Below are positions 1 through 13,000 of a stretch of 64,000 nt of DNA, in pieces. The DNA is from Engraulis encrasicolus. Its lineage: Eukaryota; Chordata; Actinopteri; Clupeiformes; Engraulidae. Positions within the stretch are counted from its first letter, which is position 1, and every line of letters begins with the position of its first letter. Where the stretch lies: the NCBI RefSeq assembly GCF_034702125.1, contig NC_085860.1:50994936-51058935 (forward strand), written 5' to 3'. The translations under genes and the position numbers were made by a program. The notes under the pieces are model-generated. The model had not been told where the DNA came from. It was given only the letters and a program-made list of their open reading frames with translations, and did no database searches.

Positions 1-228
1 GTAACTTGTAAGGCATGTACAAAGCAAAATCAAACATTTGTTAGGCATGTATTCGCAAATGTCTTGTTCATGCACAATAAGGGATTAATTACCAATTTAA
101 CCTTAGTAAGGACTTAGTAGGCCTTAGCGTTTGCTTAGTACATACCTCACAAGTTACTTATGCAGGCATTAACATTGTATGTATTACTATTAGTGCTTAT
201 AGATGTATCCCTAAAATAAAGTGTTACC
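1..228. mobile_element. hAT-like MITE, family A (truncated by window edge)
   Basis: Ends in gatgtatccctaaaataaag followed by tgttacc, the inverted terminus of family A. The same sequence occurs at 14611-14893 and 44749-45014. Confidence 0.8.
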
Positions 229-230
229 AC

Positions 231-572
231 ATTACACTAAGCTGACGCTTTTCAGTTATGTATGTACAAGGTATTGGTTGCATTACATCACATTACTTTA
301 CACTTGTTACATTGTGACACTTTACACAAAGCGGACGCTTTTTATCCGAAGCGACTTTCAGTTACTTACGTATGTACAGGGTTAGGGTTAAGCGAAGCGA
401 CTTTCAGTTATTTATATACAGGGTATTGGTTGCAGTCCCTGGAGCAATGTGGGATTAGGTGCCTTGCTCAAAGACACTTCATGATGAAGGTTGCTGGTTA
501 GGTTGCTGGATTCAAACCTGCAATCCTCTGATCTAAAGGCCGGCGCTCTAACCACTGAGCCATGGCTGCCCC
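231..572 (-). mobile_element. tRNA-derived SINE, family S1 (minus strand)
   Basis: Read on the minus strand it starts ggggcagccatggctcagtg, with an A-box-like segment and, about 40 bp on, a B box (ggtttgaatcc). The body contains tccaaagcgacttacagtt-like blocks that are locally duplicated. Related copies: 47076-47287, 20696-20893 (degenerate) and 30581-30760 (degenerate). It is not a functional tRNA gene. Confidence 0.75.
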
Positions 573-686
573 ATCAGTGTCACCTGTACTTGGCAAACAC
601 CTACTGTATACACCCATCCCACAGACACCCACCCAAGCCTCCTTCACTTGCCAATAACCCACCAGCTGGGTGTCATTCCAACATAT

Positions 687-805
<119 letters not shown>

Positions 806-1453
806 AAGAGACAGAGAGAGAGAGAGAAAGAGAGAGAGAATTTGCATGTACTATGTGTGTGGGTTCAGCCTGATCTCCAAACATTCTGTGCTCCTGGACA
901 CGGAATTGTTTTCCGTGATGGGCACACGGAAGTGCTTTCTATAGGCTAGTATTACCACAGCACTGTGTTAACTCTATCATTAGAAAATACATACCAAATG
1001 CTAATTACTAAACAAAATAATGCCATAGCAATTTAAGTTGTGCCCTGACCAAAACATTCCCTAACCTTAACCTGTTATTAAAGACATATTTTTGAGAAAT
1101 ACCTTTTCCAGTTGGTTGCTAGGCTATCAAATTCATATAATGATTGAACGAAAACTAGCTGTGCCCAGACCAAAACAATCCCTAACCCTAACCTGTCAGT
1201 AAGAACTTTTTTTTTTTGTGAAAAAATATTTGAAGAAAAATCCTGAGAAAACACAAGACTGTGGAAACATAGAGCTGTGGGAGTATAGAGAGAGCACTTC
1301 TGTGTGTCCATCACGGAAAATAATTCTGTGTCCAGGAGCACAGAATTATTTGGAGATCATGTTGGTAGGTTTGTAACTGTGCATGTATGTTTGCCAATGT
1401 GTTTGTGTCTGTGTCTGTGGGTGTCCGTGACATGTGTATCTGTCAACGTCCAG

Positions 1454-4192
1454 AGCGTAAGCTGGCCCCCTCAGTGCCTGAGTCCACCGTGCCTTCTCGC
1501 TGCGTGACCCCCGCCCTGGGGGAGAGGTCATCCAGAAGCAGCCCCACCCCCCCGGACAGCAACCCCCCCTCGCAGTGGCAGCCACCCCCACCAAACACTT
1601 CAGTGCCAACATGGGTATGTAGTATGTACAGTAGTGGTAGAGATGTGCCAACATGGGTATTTACAGTAGTGGTAGAGATGTGCCAACATGGGTATGTACC
1701 GTATGTATTGGTAGAGATGTGCCAACATGGGTATGTAAGTAGTGGTAGAGATGTGCCAACATGGGTATGTAAGTAGTGGTAGAGATGTGCCAACATGGGT
1801 ATAGTGGTGGTAGAGATGTCAAACACTTCAGTGCCAACATGGGTATGTACCGTATGTATTGCTAGAGATGTGCCAACATGGGTATGTACTACAGTAGTGG
1901 TAGAGATGTGCCAACATGGGTATAGTAGTGGTAGAGATGTGCCAACATGGGTATAGTAGTGGTAGAGATGTGCCAACATGGGTATAGTAGTGGTAGAGAT
2001 GTGCCAACATGGGTATGTATGTAGTGGAGTGGAGATGTTTTGGACTTCAGTGCCAACATGGGTATGTATGTAGTGGAGTGGAGATGTTTTGGACTTCAGT
2101 GCCAACATGGGTATTTACAGTAGTGGAGTGGAGATGTTTTGGACTTCAGTGCCAACATGGGTATGTATGCACAGTAGTGGTAGAGATGATTTGTACTTCA
2201 CTGATCTCAACTCCGATTAAAGGGGTAGGCTATGCCACTATTTTGGGGCTTAATACAGTTAAAATCGTTGGTCAGGGTTTATAAAGGTGGTAAACGCCAA
2301 CTGTATTAAACCCCAAAATAGTGGCATACCCCTTTAAAGTAGCCCCATCATGCACGCCGCTCACACAGTGGAATGCCATAATAATAGTCCTTAAAAAAAT
2401 CAACTACCATAGTACTACACAACAATGGCATTACACAGTCCCGTAGCCTCTTACTGCAGCAGGGGTCGCCGGCGACCCTATTCACTTGCTGAAAATGCTT
2501 AACTACATCATAACAACATTGCTGTGATATTATAGAGAGCCATAGTGCTGCGCTAAGGGTTAAGTTATACATTATGACTTGGTCATTGCCATTTTGGTAA
2601 CGGCAAATGTATAAGAGGGGCTGATATTAATGGGGTTAAGGTTTCCAGCAGCATGCACATCATAATACACATTGCTGTTATATATTATGTAGCATACATT
2701 ACATTATTCCCAATTGTATTAGTGTTATAAACGACAGTAATGTTTGTTTCTTCTTTTTTTGCACTGGTACACTATACTATACTATACTATACTATACTAT
2801 ACTATACTATACTATACTATACTATACTGTACTATACTATACTATACTATACTATACTATAATATACAATACTATACTATACTGTACTGTACTGTACTGT
2901 ACTGTACTATACTACACTGTGCTATGCTTTAGTAATGTACCTAAAGTTTACTATTGACTTCAGATTTTACAGTATTTACATTTTTACAGCATTACATGTG
3001 TTGTTTTGCCTGTGCATGTAAAGCAGTAAACTGCTGGTGATATACAGTGTGCTGTTTGGGCTGTCAATGTGTTGCTGGTGTGGTGATATATGCTGTTTGG
3101 GCTGTTCATGTGGTGCTGGTGTGTGTAGGACGAGGAGCACGCCCCCCCGCGCCCACCCCTGCCTTTGCTCTACGACAGCGAGGAGACCCCCCCGGCCGTG
3201 CCCCCCCTCCCCAGGGAGGCCACCGGCGTCATCAGACACACGTCGGTACGCGGCCTGAAGCGCCAGTCGGACGGCAGGAAGAGGGACCGCGAGGGCCACT
3301 ACCCCTTCGACAACAAGGTCAGATCCCATACGAGAACCAATAACCCACCCACCTCAACAACAAGGTCAGAGTCCATAGGAGAACCAATAACCCCCCCACC
3401 TCAACAACAAGGTCAGAGTCCATACTCAACAACAAGGTCAGAGTCCATAGGAGAACCAATAACCCCCCCACCTCAACAACAAGGTCAGATCTCATACTAG
3501 AACCCCACTACCCCTTCGACAACAAGGTCAGATCCCATACGAGAACCAATAAACTCTCGACAACAAGGTCAGAGTCCATACGAGAACCACTACCCCCTCG
3601 ACAACAAGGTCAGATCCCATGCTAGAACAAATACCCCCCACCCAGACAACAAGGTCAGTTCCCATACGAGAACCAATACCCCTTTGACAACAAGGTCAGA
3701 TTCCATACTATAATCAATAACCCCCCACACCCCACCCAGACAACAAGGTCAGATCTCTTACTAGAACCTAAACCAATACACCCACCGCACTCAAGGTGAA
3801 AAGGATTTGTACTGACATTATCCCATGTGGAGGACTGTGCAGGTCGTACCTCACACTGATGTGTGTGTATGTGTGCGTTCGTGCATGTGTGTGTGCGTTC
3901 GTACGTGTGTGTGTGCGTGCGTGTACGTGCTTGCGTGCGCGTCCGTGCGTGCGTACGTGTGTGTGTGCGTGCGTGCGTGTGCGCTTGCGTGCGCACGTGT
4001 GTGTGTGTGTGTGTGTGCACGTGCGTACGTGTGTGTGTGTGTGTGTGTGTGCGTGCGTGTGTGTGTGTGTGTGTGTGTGTGCGTGCACGTGCGTGCGTAC
4101 GTGTGTGTGAGTGTGTGAGCCCGCGTGCGTACGTGTGTGTGTGTGTGAGTGCGTGCACGCGTGCATACGTGTGTGTGTGTGTGTACGTGTGC

Positions 4193-4233
<41 letters not shown>

Positions 4234-6625
4234 CGTACGTGTGTGTGTGTGTGTGTGTGTGTGCAGGTGGAGCTGAGGTCGTACCTGAGTGAGCCGGAGC
4301 TGGCTGCAGGCCTGCAGGTGCATGGAGAGGAGGACGGCCTCCAGACACTGACCAGCAGAGGTATATAGATGTCACGATGCCCCTGTCTCCATGGCAACCC
4401 TGCTGCACTGTACACCATATCGCTGTATCCCTGGCAACCTTGCTCTACACCTCTGTGTCCCTTACACCAGAGACGGATAATTCTGAAGAATCTTTGCTTA
4501 CACTACCCTACATCATCCTTCTCTTGATGACACTGCCAAGATGGAGGGCTTTTGTTAACTGAACCTTCTTTCTTAAAGGTGCACTGTGTAATATTTTTAG
4601 TAGTTAATTTACAGAATTCAAGTTGCCCATTCACAAATGTTACCTTTTTCATTAAAAAAACCCACCAGCAAATTCAACGTATTTATTATGACTGGGAAAA
4701 TGGTACTATTCATACATGGAAAGGAGGATCTTCTATTGAATTTCCAAAAATAGATGTTTTTAGATACAAGACCTACTGTACTTTGGTCAAACTACGGTAG
4801 TAAATATTAGGTCATTATTAAGTGAATATTCATAAAAAGATCACAGCACAGTTTCAATGAGCAGCATAATTGCAATACCTGCTCCGTCCTACACAGTGCA
4901 CCTTTAATCTTTCTGGCCATGATGCCAGTCTTCTGTCTACCTGCGTGTGCAGTTACATTTGAAACTTTTTGTTTTCAGTTGGTGTGGAAAGGTATATTTT
5001 CAAGCAATTAGTGAACAGTCTTCAAATTCTGAGGAGCAAAAATATCCTCTTTTAAAGTGTTGAAATGTAGTTTTAACTATATATTTTCTGACTTTATCCA
5101 TGTACCAGTTTTCTTTTTAAATATACTTTTGGGCTTTTTATGCCTTTATTTGAGATGGGACGTTGAGAGAGTGGAAATGAGATGGGGAGGGATCGGGAAA
5201 TAACCTCCGGTGGGAAGTGAACCCGCGTGCCCGGTGTAATGGTACGCCGTCTTAGCTTATTGAGCCACTGTGACCCCATCTACGTACCATCTTGCGGACA
5301 TTTCACGTTAATATCTTAGTTTTTTTGTCTTTGTGAGAGAGGTCCATGATGTATTTTAATAAACATTTTATGTTTTCTATCCTTTTCTGTCTCTCTCCAT
5401 TCCTCCTGTCCTCTTTTCCACCAAGTCCTATCTGGCTCGTCCTCCAGGATACACCAGACGAGCCACGTCTCCTCCTTCGTGACGATGAGGAAAGGCAGCG
5501 ACTTCAGAGGAGTTGTACAGGTCAGTCAGGCAGGCAGCTCTCCTGCCATCCCACCGTGCTGTCCTGCCCTTCTGGAATCTGTCCTCTCCTCCTCTCCTCT
5601 CCTCTCCTCTCCTCTCCTCTCCTCTCCTCTCCTCCCTCTCCTCTCCTCTCCTCTCCTCCCTCTCCTCTCCTCTCCTCTCCTCTCCTCTCCTCTCTCCTCC
5701 TCACCTCTCCTCTCTTCCTTTTCTCTCCTTTCTCCTCCTCTCCTCTCTAACTCCCCTCTCGTCTCCTCTCCTCTCCTCTCCTCCTGTCTTCTCTCCTCTC
5801 CTCTCCTCTCCTCCCTCTCTCCTCCTCTCCTCTCCTCTCCTCTCCTCTCTCTCTCCCTCTCCTCTCCTCTCCTCTTCTCTCCTCTCCTCTCCTCTCTCCT
5901 CTCCTCTCCTCTTCTCCTCTCCCCTCTCCTCTCCTCTCCTCTCCTCTCCTCTCCTCTCCTCTCCTCTCCTCTCTCTCCTCTCTTCTCTCCTCTCCTCTCC
6001 TCTCCTCTCCTCTCCCCTCCCCCCCCCTCTCCTCTCCTCCTCCTCTCTCCTCTCCTCTCCTCTCCTCTCCTCTCTTCCCCTCTCCTCTCCTCTCCTCCCC
6101 TCCCTCTCCTCTCTTTCTCTCTCCTCCCCTCCTCTCTCCTCTCCTCTCCTCTCCTCTCCTCTCCTCTCCTCTCCTCTCCTCTCCTCTCCTCTCCTCTCCT
6201 CTCCTCTCTTCTCCTCTCCTCTCCTCTCTTCCCTCTCCTCCCCTCTCCCTCTCCTCCTCCCCTCCTCTCCTCTCCTCTCCTCTCCTCTCCTCTCCTCTCC
6301 TCTCCTCTTCCCCCTGCTCATCTCCTCTCCTCTTCTCTCCTCCCTTCTCCTCTCCTCTCCTCCCTTCTCTTCTCCTTTTCTCTTCTCTCCTCTCCTCTTC
6401 TCTCTTCTCTCCTCTCATTTATGTCCTTGTTTCCCTTTGTGTGTCTTTGTCTCTTCTCTTGTTTTGGATGTTTTCGCCACACTTTGAGCCAAGCAAATGA
6501 ATTTGACTCAGTTGAACTCCTCAGCCGGGTTTCCACCATAAGCATATAGAAAATGGTTTCTTATATTGTGTTGCTTTTGCTGATACTTTGGTTTACTGTG
6601 AGTGCAATACGCTTCTTCTCACTCT

Positions 6626-6660
<35 letters not shown>

Positions 6661-6937
6661 TTTTTATTATCCTCCATCCTTCCTTTGTCCCTCCCCACGT
6701 CCTCTGTCATCTGTGAATATATGTATGGTGAATATACTGTATGTGCAATGTTGTGTGTGTTTGATGTCTTTGTGTCTTCTTCTGTATATATGTACCAGTA
6801 TCTATGCTACTTGACACCTTAATTTCCCTCGGGATCAATAAATGAAACTCTACTATACTCTACTCTACTCTATCTTATCAGGAGAGACCAAAGAGTGCCT
6901 TGGTTTACTGTGAGTGCAATACGCTTCTTCTCACTCT

Positions 6938-7005
<68 letters not shown>

Positions 7006-10000
7006 CACTGTCTTTGTTTTTATTATCCTCCATCCTTCCTTTCTTCCTCCCCACGTCCTCTGTCTATCTTCTCAGGAGAGACCAAAGAGTGCCTTGGAGA
7101 GGCTGTACGGTGCCGAGCCCCAGGAGGTGGATGGCCAGCCTCAGCAGCCTCCGCAGCCCCAGCAGACGGCCGCGCGGAGCCGCATGAGCGCCGAGGAGCA
7201 GCTGGAGCGTATGAAGCGCCACCAGAGGGCGCTGGTCAGAGAGCGGAAACGCAACCTCAGCCAGGGCGATCGCCTGTCCAACGTCTCCACCTCCACCGCC
7301 GCCGCCACCACTGCCATCGCCGTAGCGACGCGCCCCCTGACCTCTGACCCCTCAGTCGCAGTACGTTACCCGGCCGCACCCCTCCCCCACCCCGGCAGGC
7401 ACAGGACGCACCACCACCACCACCACAGAGACATGGCCAGCTAACCTTACGCTAACATGCTAACATCGACCCACTCTCCGAGTGTAACCGACAACCGCTA
7501 GTTAGCGCATTAAGCTAATGCTAATGCTAAGCTAAAGTCAAGCGAGAAGGGAGAATTGGTGATCGGTGACACTGCTGCACTTTGGAATTGGGGATCTCTG
7601 GCCATTGGGGTTTGCTTTGTCTTGCTTACGCTATTCTGCTACGAAGAGACAGCACTTGTTTTTTTCCCACTCTCACACAAGACTACTGAATGTACTACCG
7701 TGAGAAGAAGAGGGTGTCTGGTGTCTTCTCTTTCCTCTCACACACTGAACTAATCTTCTCTCAAAACGAAACAAATTCTTTTTTTTTTTTTGTAAATGTA
7801 TATTTTCGGTGATGTTTAATTATGCACATTAACTTATGGAATCATCTAAACTATTTTTTGTAGTAACATTTGTAAATCTCTATTTTTGTTAATATTTGAT
7901 AATGTTAACGGGGAAATGTTTACCTGACTTCATCCACCATTCGATTCAGATTGATTTTTTTTCCCCTTTCCCAGGGGGGAAAGAAAAAAGAAAAAAAGGG
8001 TGACAAGCAACCTGATATCAGTTGTGTCGGCAACCACTATTCTCATTACTGCATGTCTGACAAAGAAAAAGGAATCAAATCAAGCAATCACTTTAAATCC
8101 ATCGGTTTACTTTTGCAGTCCTCCTGCAAGGATGACCTGATCAGTTGAGTGCCTTCTTGTGTGAATCGTGGATACCGAATGGGGTAGATTAGTGGCTTAT
8201 GCAGTCTGTTGACTATAGATAGGCTATTGAATGATATGGACGTGTGTGTGTGTGTGTGCGCGTGTGCGTGTGCGTGCGTGCGTGCAGATGTTGTCTATGG
8301 AGATGCTAAGACTAGTATATAGTGGTATGAGATTTGCTATATTGTACAGCTAGACAGGCTACAGGTTAGGGGCCAGGTGACATAGTTACTTTCACATAAA
8401 AGACTATTTTTCCAGTAAAGTACTAACCTTGAAGTGGAGTGGAGTGGAGTGTAGTGCCGACTGTGAGATTGCATAGAGACATTGAGACCTGTCGGTCTCC
8501 ATTCGCAAAAGAAAAGACTATAAAGAGCATATATATGCCAAGAGCAGGTTGGTGTGTGAGATACTGACTGTACTTTAGATTTGCCTAACAAGGAGAGTGC
8601 ACTGGGGGGGGGGGGAGGATCAGCCAAAGAATCAGGGGAAGAGGTACTGAAGGCTTGAGATGTATGTATGAGCATCGTGTGACAGTGACACACTGGTTGG
8701 GGTGTGGTGATGACCTAATAATAAACATTGTGCTGTGGTTGACAATAATAATAACCAGATTATTAATCATACCCTCATCTCACTAAATCTCAGCAGCCCT
8801 GTGCATCAGTCTGTGGTTGAGCATCCAGCACAGTAGGGGGCGCTTGTTTGTTTGTTTGTTTGGGAAATGGTTCACTTCGCACCTGCCTACTGTACGCGAC
8901 TGCCAGAATGTGGTGTGGCGGCACCACCGTTTACTCCGCCACTTATGTGTGTGTGTTTTTCATTCGTTATGCATCGTTTTGCCGCCTTGTTCGCGTTCAA
9001 CATATTTACTGTAACAGTGCCAGCCGTCTCCATCTAACAGCGAGCTTCTACTGTACAAGGCCTTACTCATTTACCTGCCACCAGTAACTTTAAAAAGAGA
9101 AGAACACAAAACGATGGATAATCCCTCTGTTACTGTTACTGTACATCGAGTGTCTTTCATTTCTTCTGCAGATGGACTTTGGACTCACTACTCAAGTCGA
9201 TACAGTTAAACCTCAGTGTACATGTTTGATTAATTTCACGTTCAAGTGACAAACGTAGGACCTGCGTGGTGATTTTGTGTTAAAGGAAACATCTATCTTT
9301 ACCGTACATGTGAGTGGAGTGTGCACTAAACACCTGTCTGTGTCTTATCCAAAGTGTCCTCTTGAGTTGATAGCAAATCAAACAAACAACACCATCCCAT
9401 CATGCCCCATCCCATCATGCCCCATCAACACAGCAACAGCTCCTCCCCAATCACCTCTAAAGCCCTCCCTCAGCTCCTCCCCAATCACCTTTTAACCCCT
9501 CCCTCCGTGTCCCTCGGATGTACAGTTACGTTCCATAGGTCTGCATTTTAGCACTGAATAAAAGCCAACGCGCCCTGATGATCTGGTGAATAATGGTCTG
9601 TTTTGTTTCTGGGTGAATGTGCTGTGGCATTGGAGTTTGATCTCATTTACTAGATGAAGCGGAGGAGTGTCTCTTGATGATGATGTCACTGCATGCGGGG
9701 GTGTGGATCATACACAAACACACTTTTCTCCAGACTTCTCTCGCTCTCTCTCTCTCTTTCAATCTCCATCTGACTCACAGTCTACAGGTGCAATTCTGGG
9801 CTTCTGGGACTTCAAGCATGGCTTTATTTTTCTGCGTTATTACAATCACGGCCATTTTATTTCTATTGCAGTACGGTAAGAGTATTTTACAGTACTAATA
9901 TCTGTACTTTAAAGTGAAATGGTTTACGACAGGTAGGCCAAACATGAATTCTCCTATTCTGCCCTTCAAAGGTAAAGTGTAGTAACTACGCCAACATTGA

Positions 10001-13000
10001 GGCTGAGAAAAAAATGCCTTCAGAGAATTGATATTGCAGATACTGCAAATTTGACAGAGTAATATCTCTAAAACAGGACACATTTGGACCAGAAGGTTTT
10101 GTCACAAGATAAAGAAGGTGTTATGAAGGCCATTTTCAGTCTAAACTGAATTTTGACAAAATACGTAGTTACTGTATTTTGCCTTTGTACAGCAGTATTG
10201 TATGGAGCTTGTCCACAGAACTTGAATGTCCTGTCCCTATGTGTGCACCAGCACCTGTTGTTTGGTACATGTTAGAAGTGTGTCGATTTAAAGGTGACAG
10301 CTGATGTATTACTCTCCTTAGCAAAATAAGGAGCAGGATTTGGATTCACAGCTGGCCGACGGAACAGTACCAGCGGAGGAGGAGCAGCAGATTGCACCAG
10401 GGAGAGCCAGCCGTGACATCACCGAGCCCAGCCGTGACATCACCGAGCCACCCAGCCAACCCAGGGCCGGGGACAGTGATGGGGAGTGGCTTACGGTGCT
10501 GGCTGTACCAATGAAGCATCAGGACATCGAGCCGGTGGACTTCGAGTTTGACATCAGCAGAGAGGTAGAAACAGTTAGATATTTGCTCGTAAAATAAAGG
10601 AGATTTAAATAATAATAATAAATATGTCCTCAAAGTCATCATGCTTCTCAAGTACAGTACAGTAGATCAGTTTTGCAATACACTAATGCACATGTTTTTT
10701 TAATGCCTGGAGTTAAGAACTTTCTTTTTGATAAAATTACTGTTTAATCACCATTAAATTGCATATTCAACAAACAGTATCATTTTATTGTATTCTGTCC
10801 ATGTATCCTGTTGGCCCCTCTGCCCAAGGTCCTAAGTCTGGTGCCTTCCCCACATAGCAGCTACCACTATAATGAAAATTTCTACTCTACTCTATTCTAT
10901 CCTATTCTATTCTATCCTATTCTATTCTATCCCTATTCTTTTCTATTCTATTCTATTCCATTCTATCCTATTCTATTCTATTCTATCCTATCATATTCTA
11001 TTCTATCCTATTCTATTCTATCCTATCCTATTCTATTCTATCCTATTCTGTTCTATTCTATTCTATACTATCCTATCCTATCATATTCTATCCTATCCTA
11101 TTCTACTCTATCCTATCCTATCCCTATTCTTTTCTATTCTATTCTATTCCATTCTATCCTATTCTATTCCATTCTATCCTATTCTATTCTATTCTATCCT
11201 ATCATATTCTATTCTATCCTATCCTATCCTATTCTATCCAATTCTTTTCTATTCTATTCTATTATATTCTATTCTATTCTATTCTATTATATTATATTCT
11301 ATCCTATCCTATTCTATTCTATCCTATTATATTCTATCCTATTCTATTCTATTCTATCCTATCTACAGCTGGCTCCTCCCCCTAAGGTGCCGATCCCCAG
11401 GCGCTATGTGGATCTGGAGGAAGAGAGTCTGACTACAGAGGAGCTGGAGGAACGCCAGGCCAAAGCAGAGAAGATCAAGAACCTCCTCGCCAAGTCCAGG
11501 TAAGGATACTAATGTGCAGGGCCGGATTAAGATGGCCCGGGGCCCCTAGGCTACATGTTGCTGTGGGGCCCCCTGAAAGACAAATTTCACTACAAATGTA
11601 CATAGACACTGTCATAATTACAAGCTAGGAAGTAAGGGTAACATGTCTACCAAGTGTACTCAACATGACGTATGAATTTTTTAATATTGCACCTTGTCAC
11701 AATTCTGCAATTTTCCACTTTTGGCCAGTCAGGGGCCCCCTGGCAGGTGGGGGCCCCTAGGCTGCAGCCATATCTAGCCTGTGCATTAATCCGGCCCTGC
11801 TAATATGGCTGTACTTCTGTGCAGATGGACCTAACGTTTTGGTCATTAGCATTTTGGTGGTAATACAGTTATAACAAGGGCTCTGCATGAAAGGTGCAGT
11901 CTGCATGGAGCTGTTCACGTGCTACTTTTATCTGGAAAACTGATACTGAAAGAACCAAAAGAAACCGCTTGTCCACATTGTCTTCTTTGTCCCACTGTGA
12001 CACTTCCCCTCCCAACCCCCTCCTATTTTGTAATTGTGTGAAGTCTGTTTCTGTTTTAAGTGTAATACTGTATACACAGAAATAATACAGCAGATTCACA
12101 AACAGCAGCTTAGGGTCTTGTGCAACCAACCAAGAGCTAGTTCTTTTTAGGGGTGTAAATCACAGCCTTCATGACGATACGCTACGGTATCGATTTCTCA
12201 GGGATTTGTTTTTTTTCGATACTTAAGAATTCCCCACGATACGATGCGATTCGGTTCGATTTTTTCCAATTACTTTTCCACTACTATTGTGTTATGGAGC
12301 TAGGGCATTGCACAGGGGCCAGCGATTCCATTCTTTTCGATTCTTAAGAATGCCCCATGATGCGATGCGATTCGATTAAATCGCCGGCCGATACTTCTGA
12401 TACATCGATACATTTCGATTTTATTTACATCCCTAGTTCTTGTGTAACCAACCAAGAGCTGGTTCTTGTGTTTCAGTGGCCAAGGCATCTCGTCTGGTCC
12501 CAGCATGGACACATCGGACCTGGACTCCGCCCTGCAGCAGAGGGAGAGGATTGTGGGTATTCCACGCGCACTGGCATCAGAGGCCTCCATTAAGATCAAG
12601 CAGGCAGCAGCAGGTGGGCGTCACTCATAGCTCATCTATCTTTTAAATTACAATATTTTACAGTAGGACTTACAGTCTAATTTATTTTGTCACGTAGACT
12701 AATTTACCAATCAGTTTTATTTTCATTTCAATTTTATTTTTACGGTTTCGGTTTCATAAGTGTTTCGAGACCATGGTCTATGGTGATATTGTACTTTAAA
12801 CAATACAGTGGATATCATATTATCTCCAGAAGACATTTCAATCATGCAGCTGATCTCTCTGTAGATGAGGCAATAAGTGTTAAGAGTGCAGGCAGAAGGA
12901 ATATGTCCTTTCTCAATTCCATTTTCTCTAGCTCTGCTGTACAAAAATATAAGGTGTGCAGACAATAATCGGTATGAGCAGGGTAGGATGAAGAATGCCT

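Noticed and set aside
439..572. Functional tRNA gene on the minus strand
   Set aside because: Boxes A and B are visible but the arms do not pair well and several dispersed copies exist, so it is a SINE.
1443..2108. 221-codon minus-strand frame with repeated PCWHIST motifs
   Set aside because: Antisense translation of the donor minisatellite; repeats come from DNA periodicity, no homologue recognised.
1600..2185. CRISPR-like array
   Set aside because: Units are contiguous minisatellite repeats with variable length, in an animal intron, and spacers are not unique.
3655..4418. Overlapping long frames of Thr-His, Cys-Val and Arg-Thr
   Set aside because: All arise from the GT/GC alternating tract.
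5479..6549. 356-codon Ser/Leu/Pro frame and its Arg/Glu/Gly antisense partners
   Set aside because: Translation of the CT-rich tract in every frame; only 5479-5520 overlaps a real exon.
10811..11368. Frame of repeated FYSILSY motifs joining plekha7 exon 11369
   Set aside because: Simple TTCTA repeat in intron that happens to be open; a strong acceptor marks the exon start at 11369.
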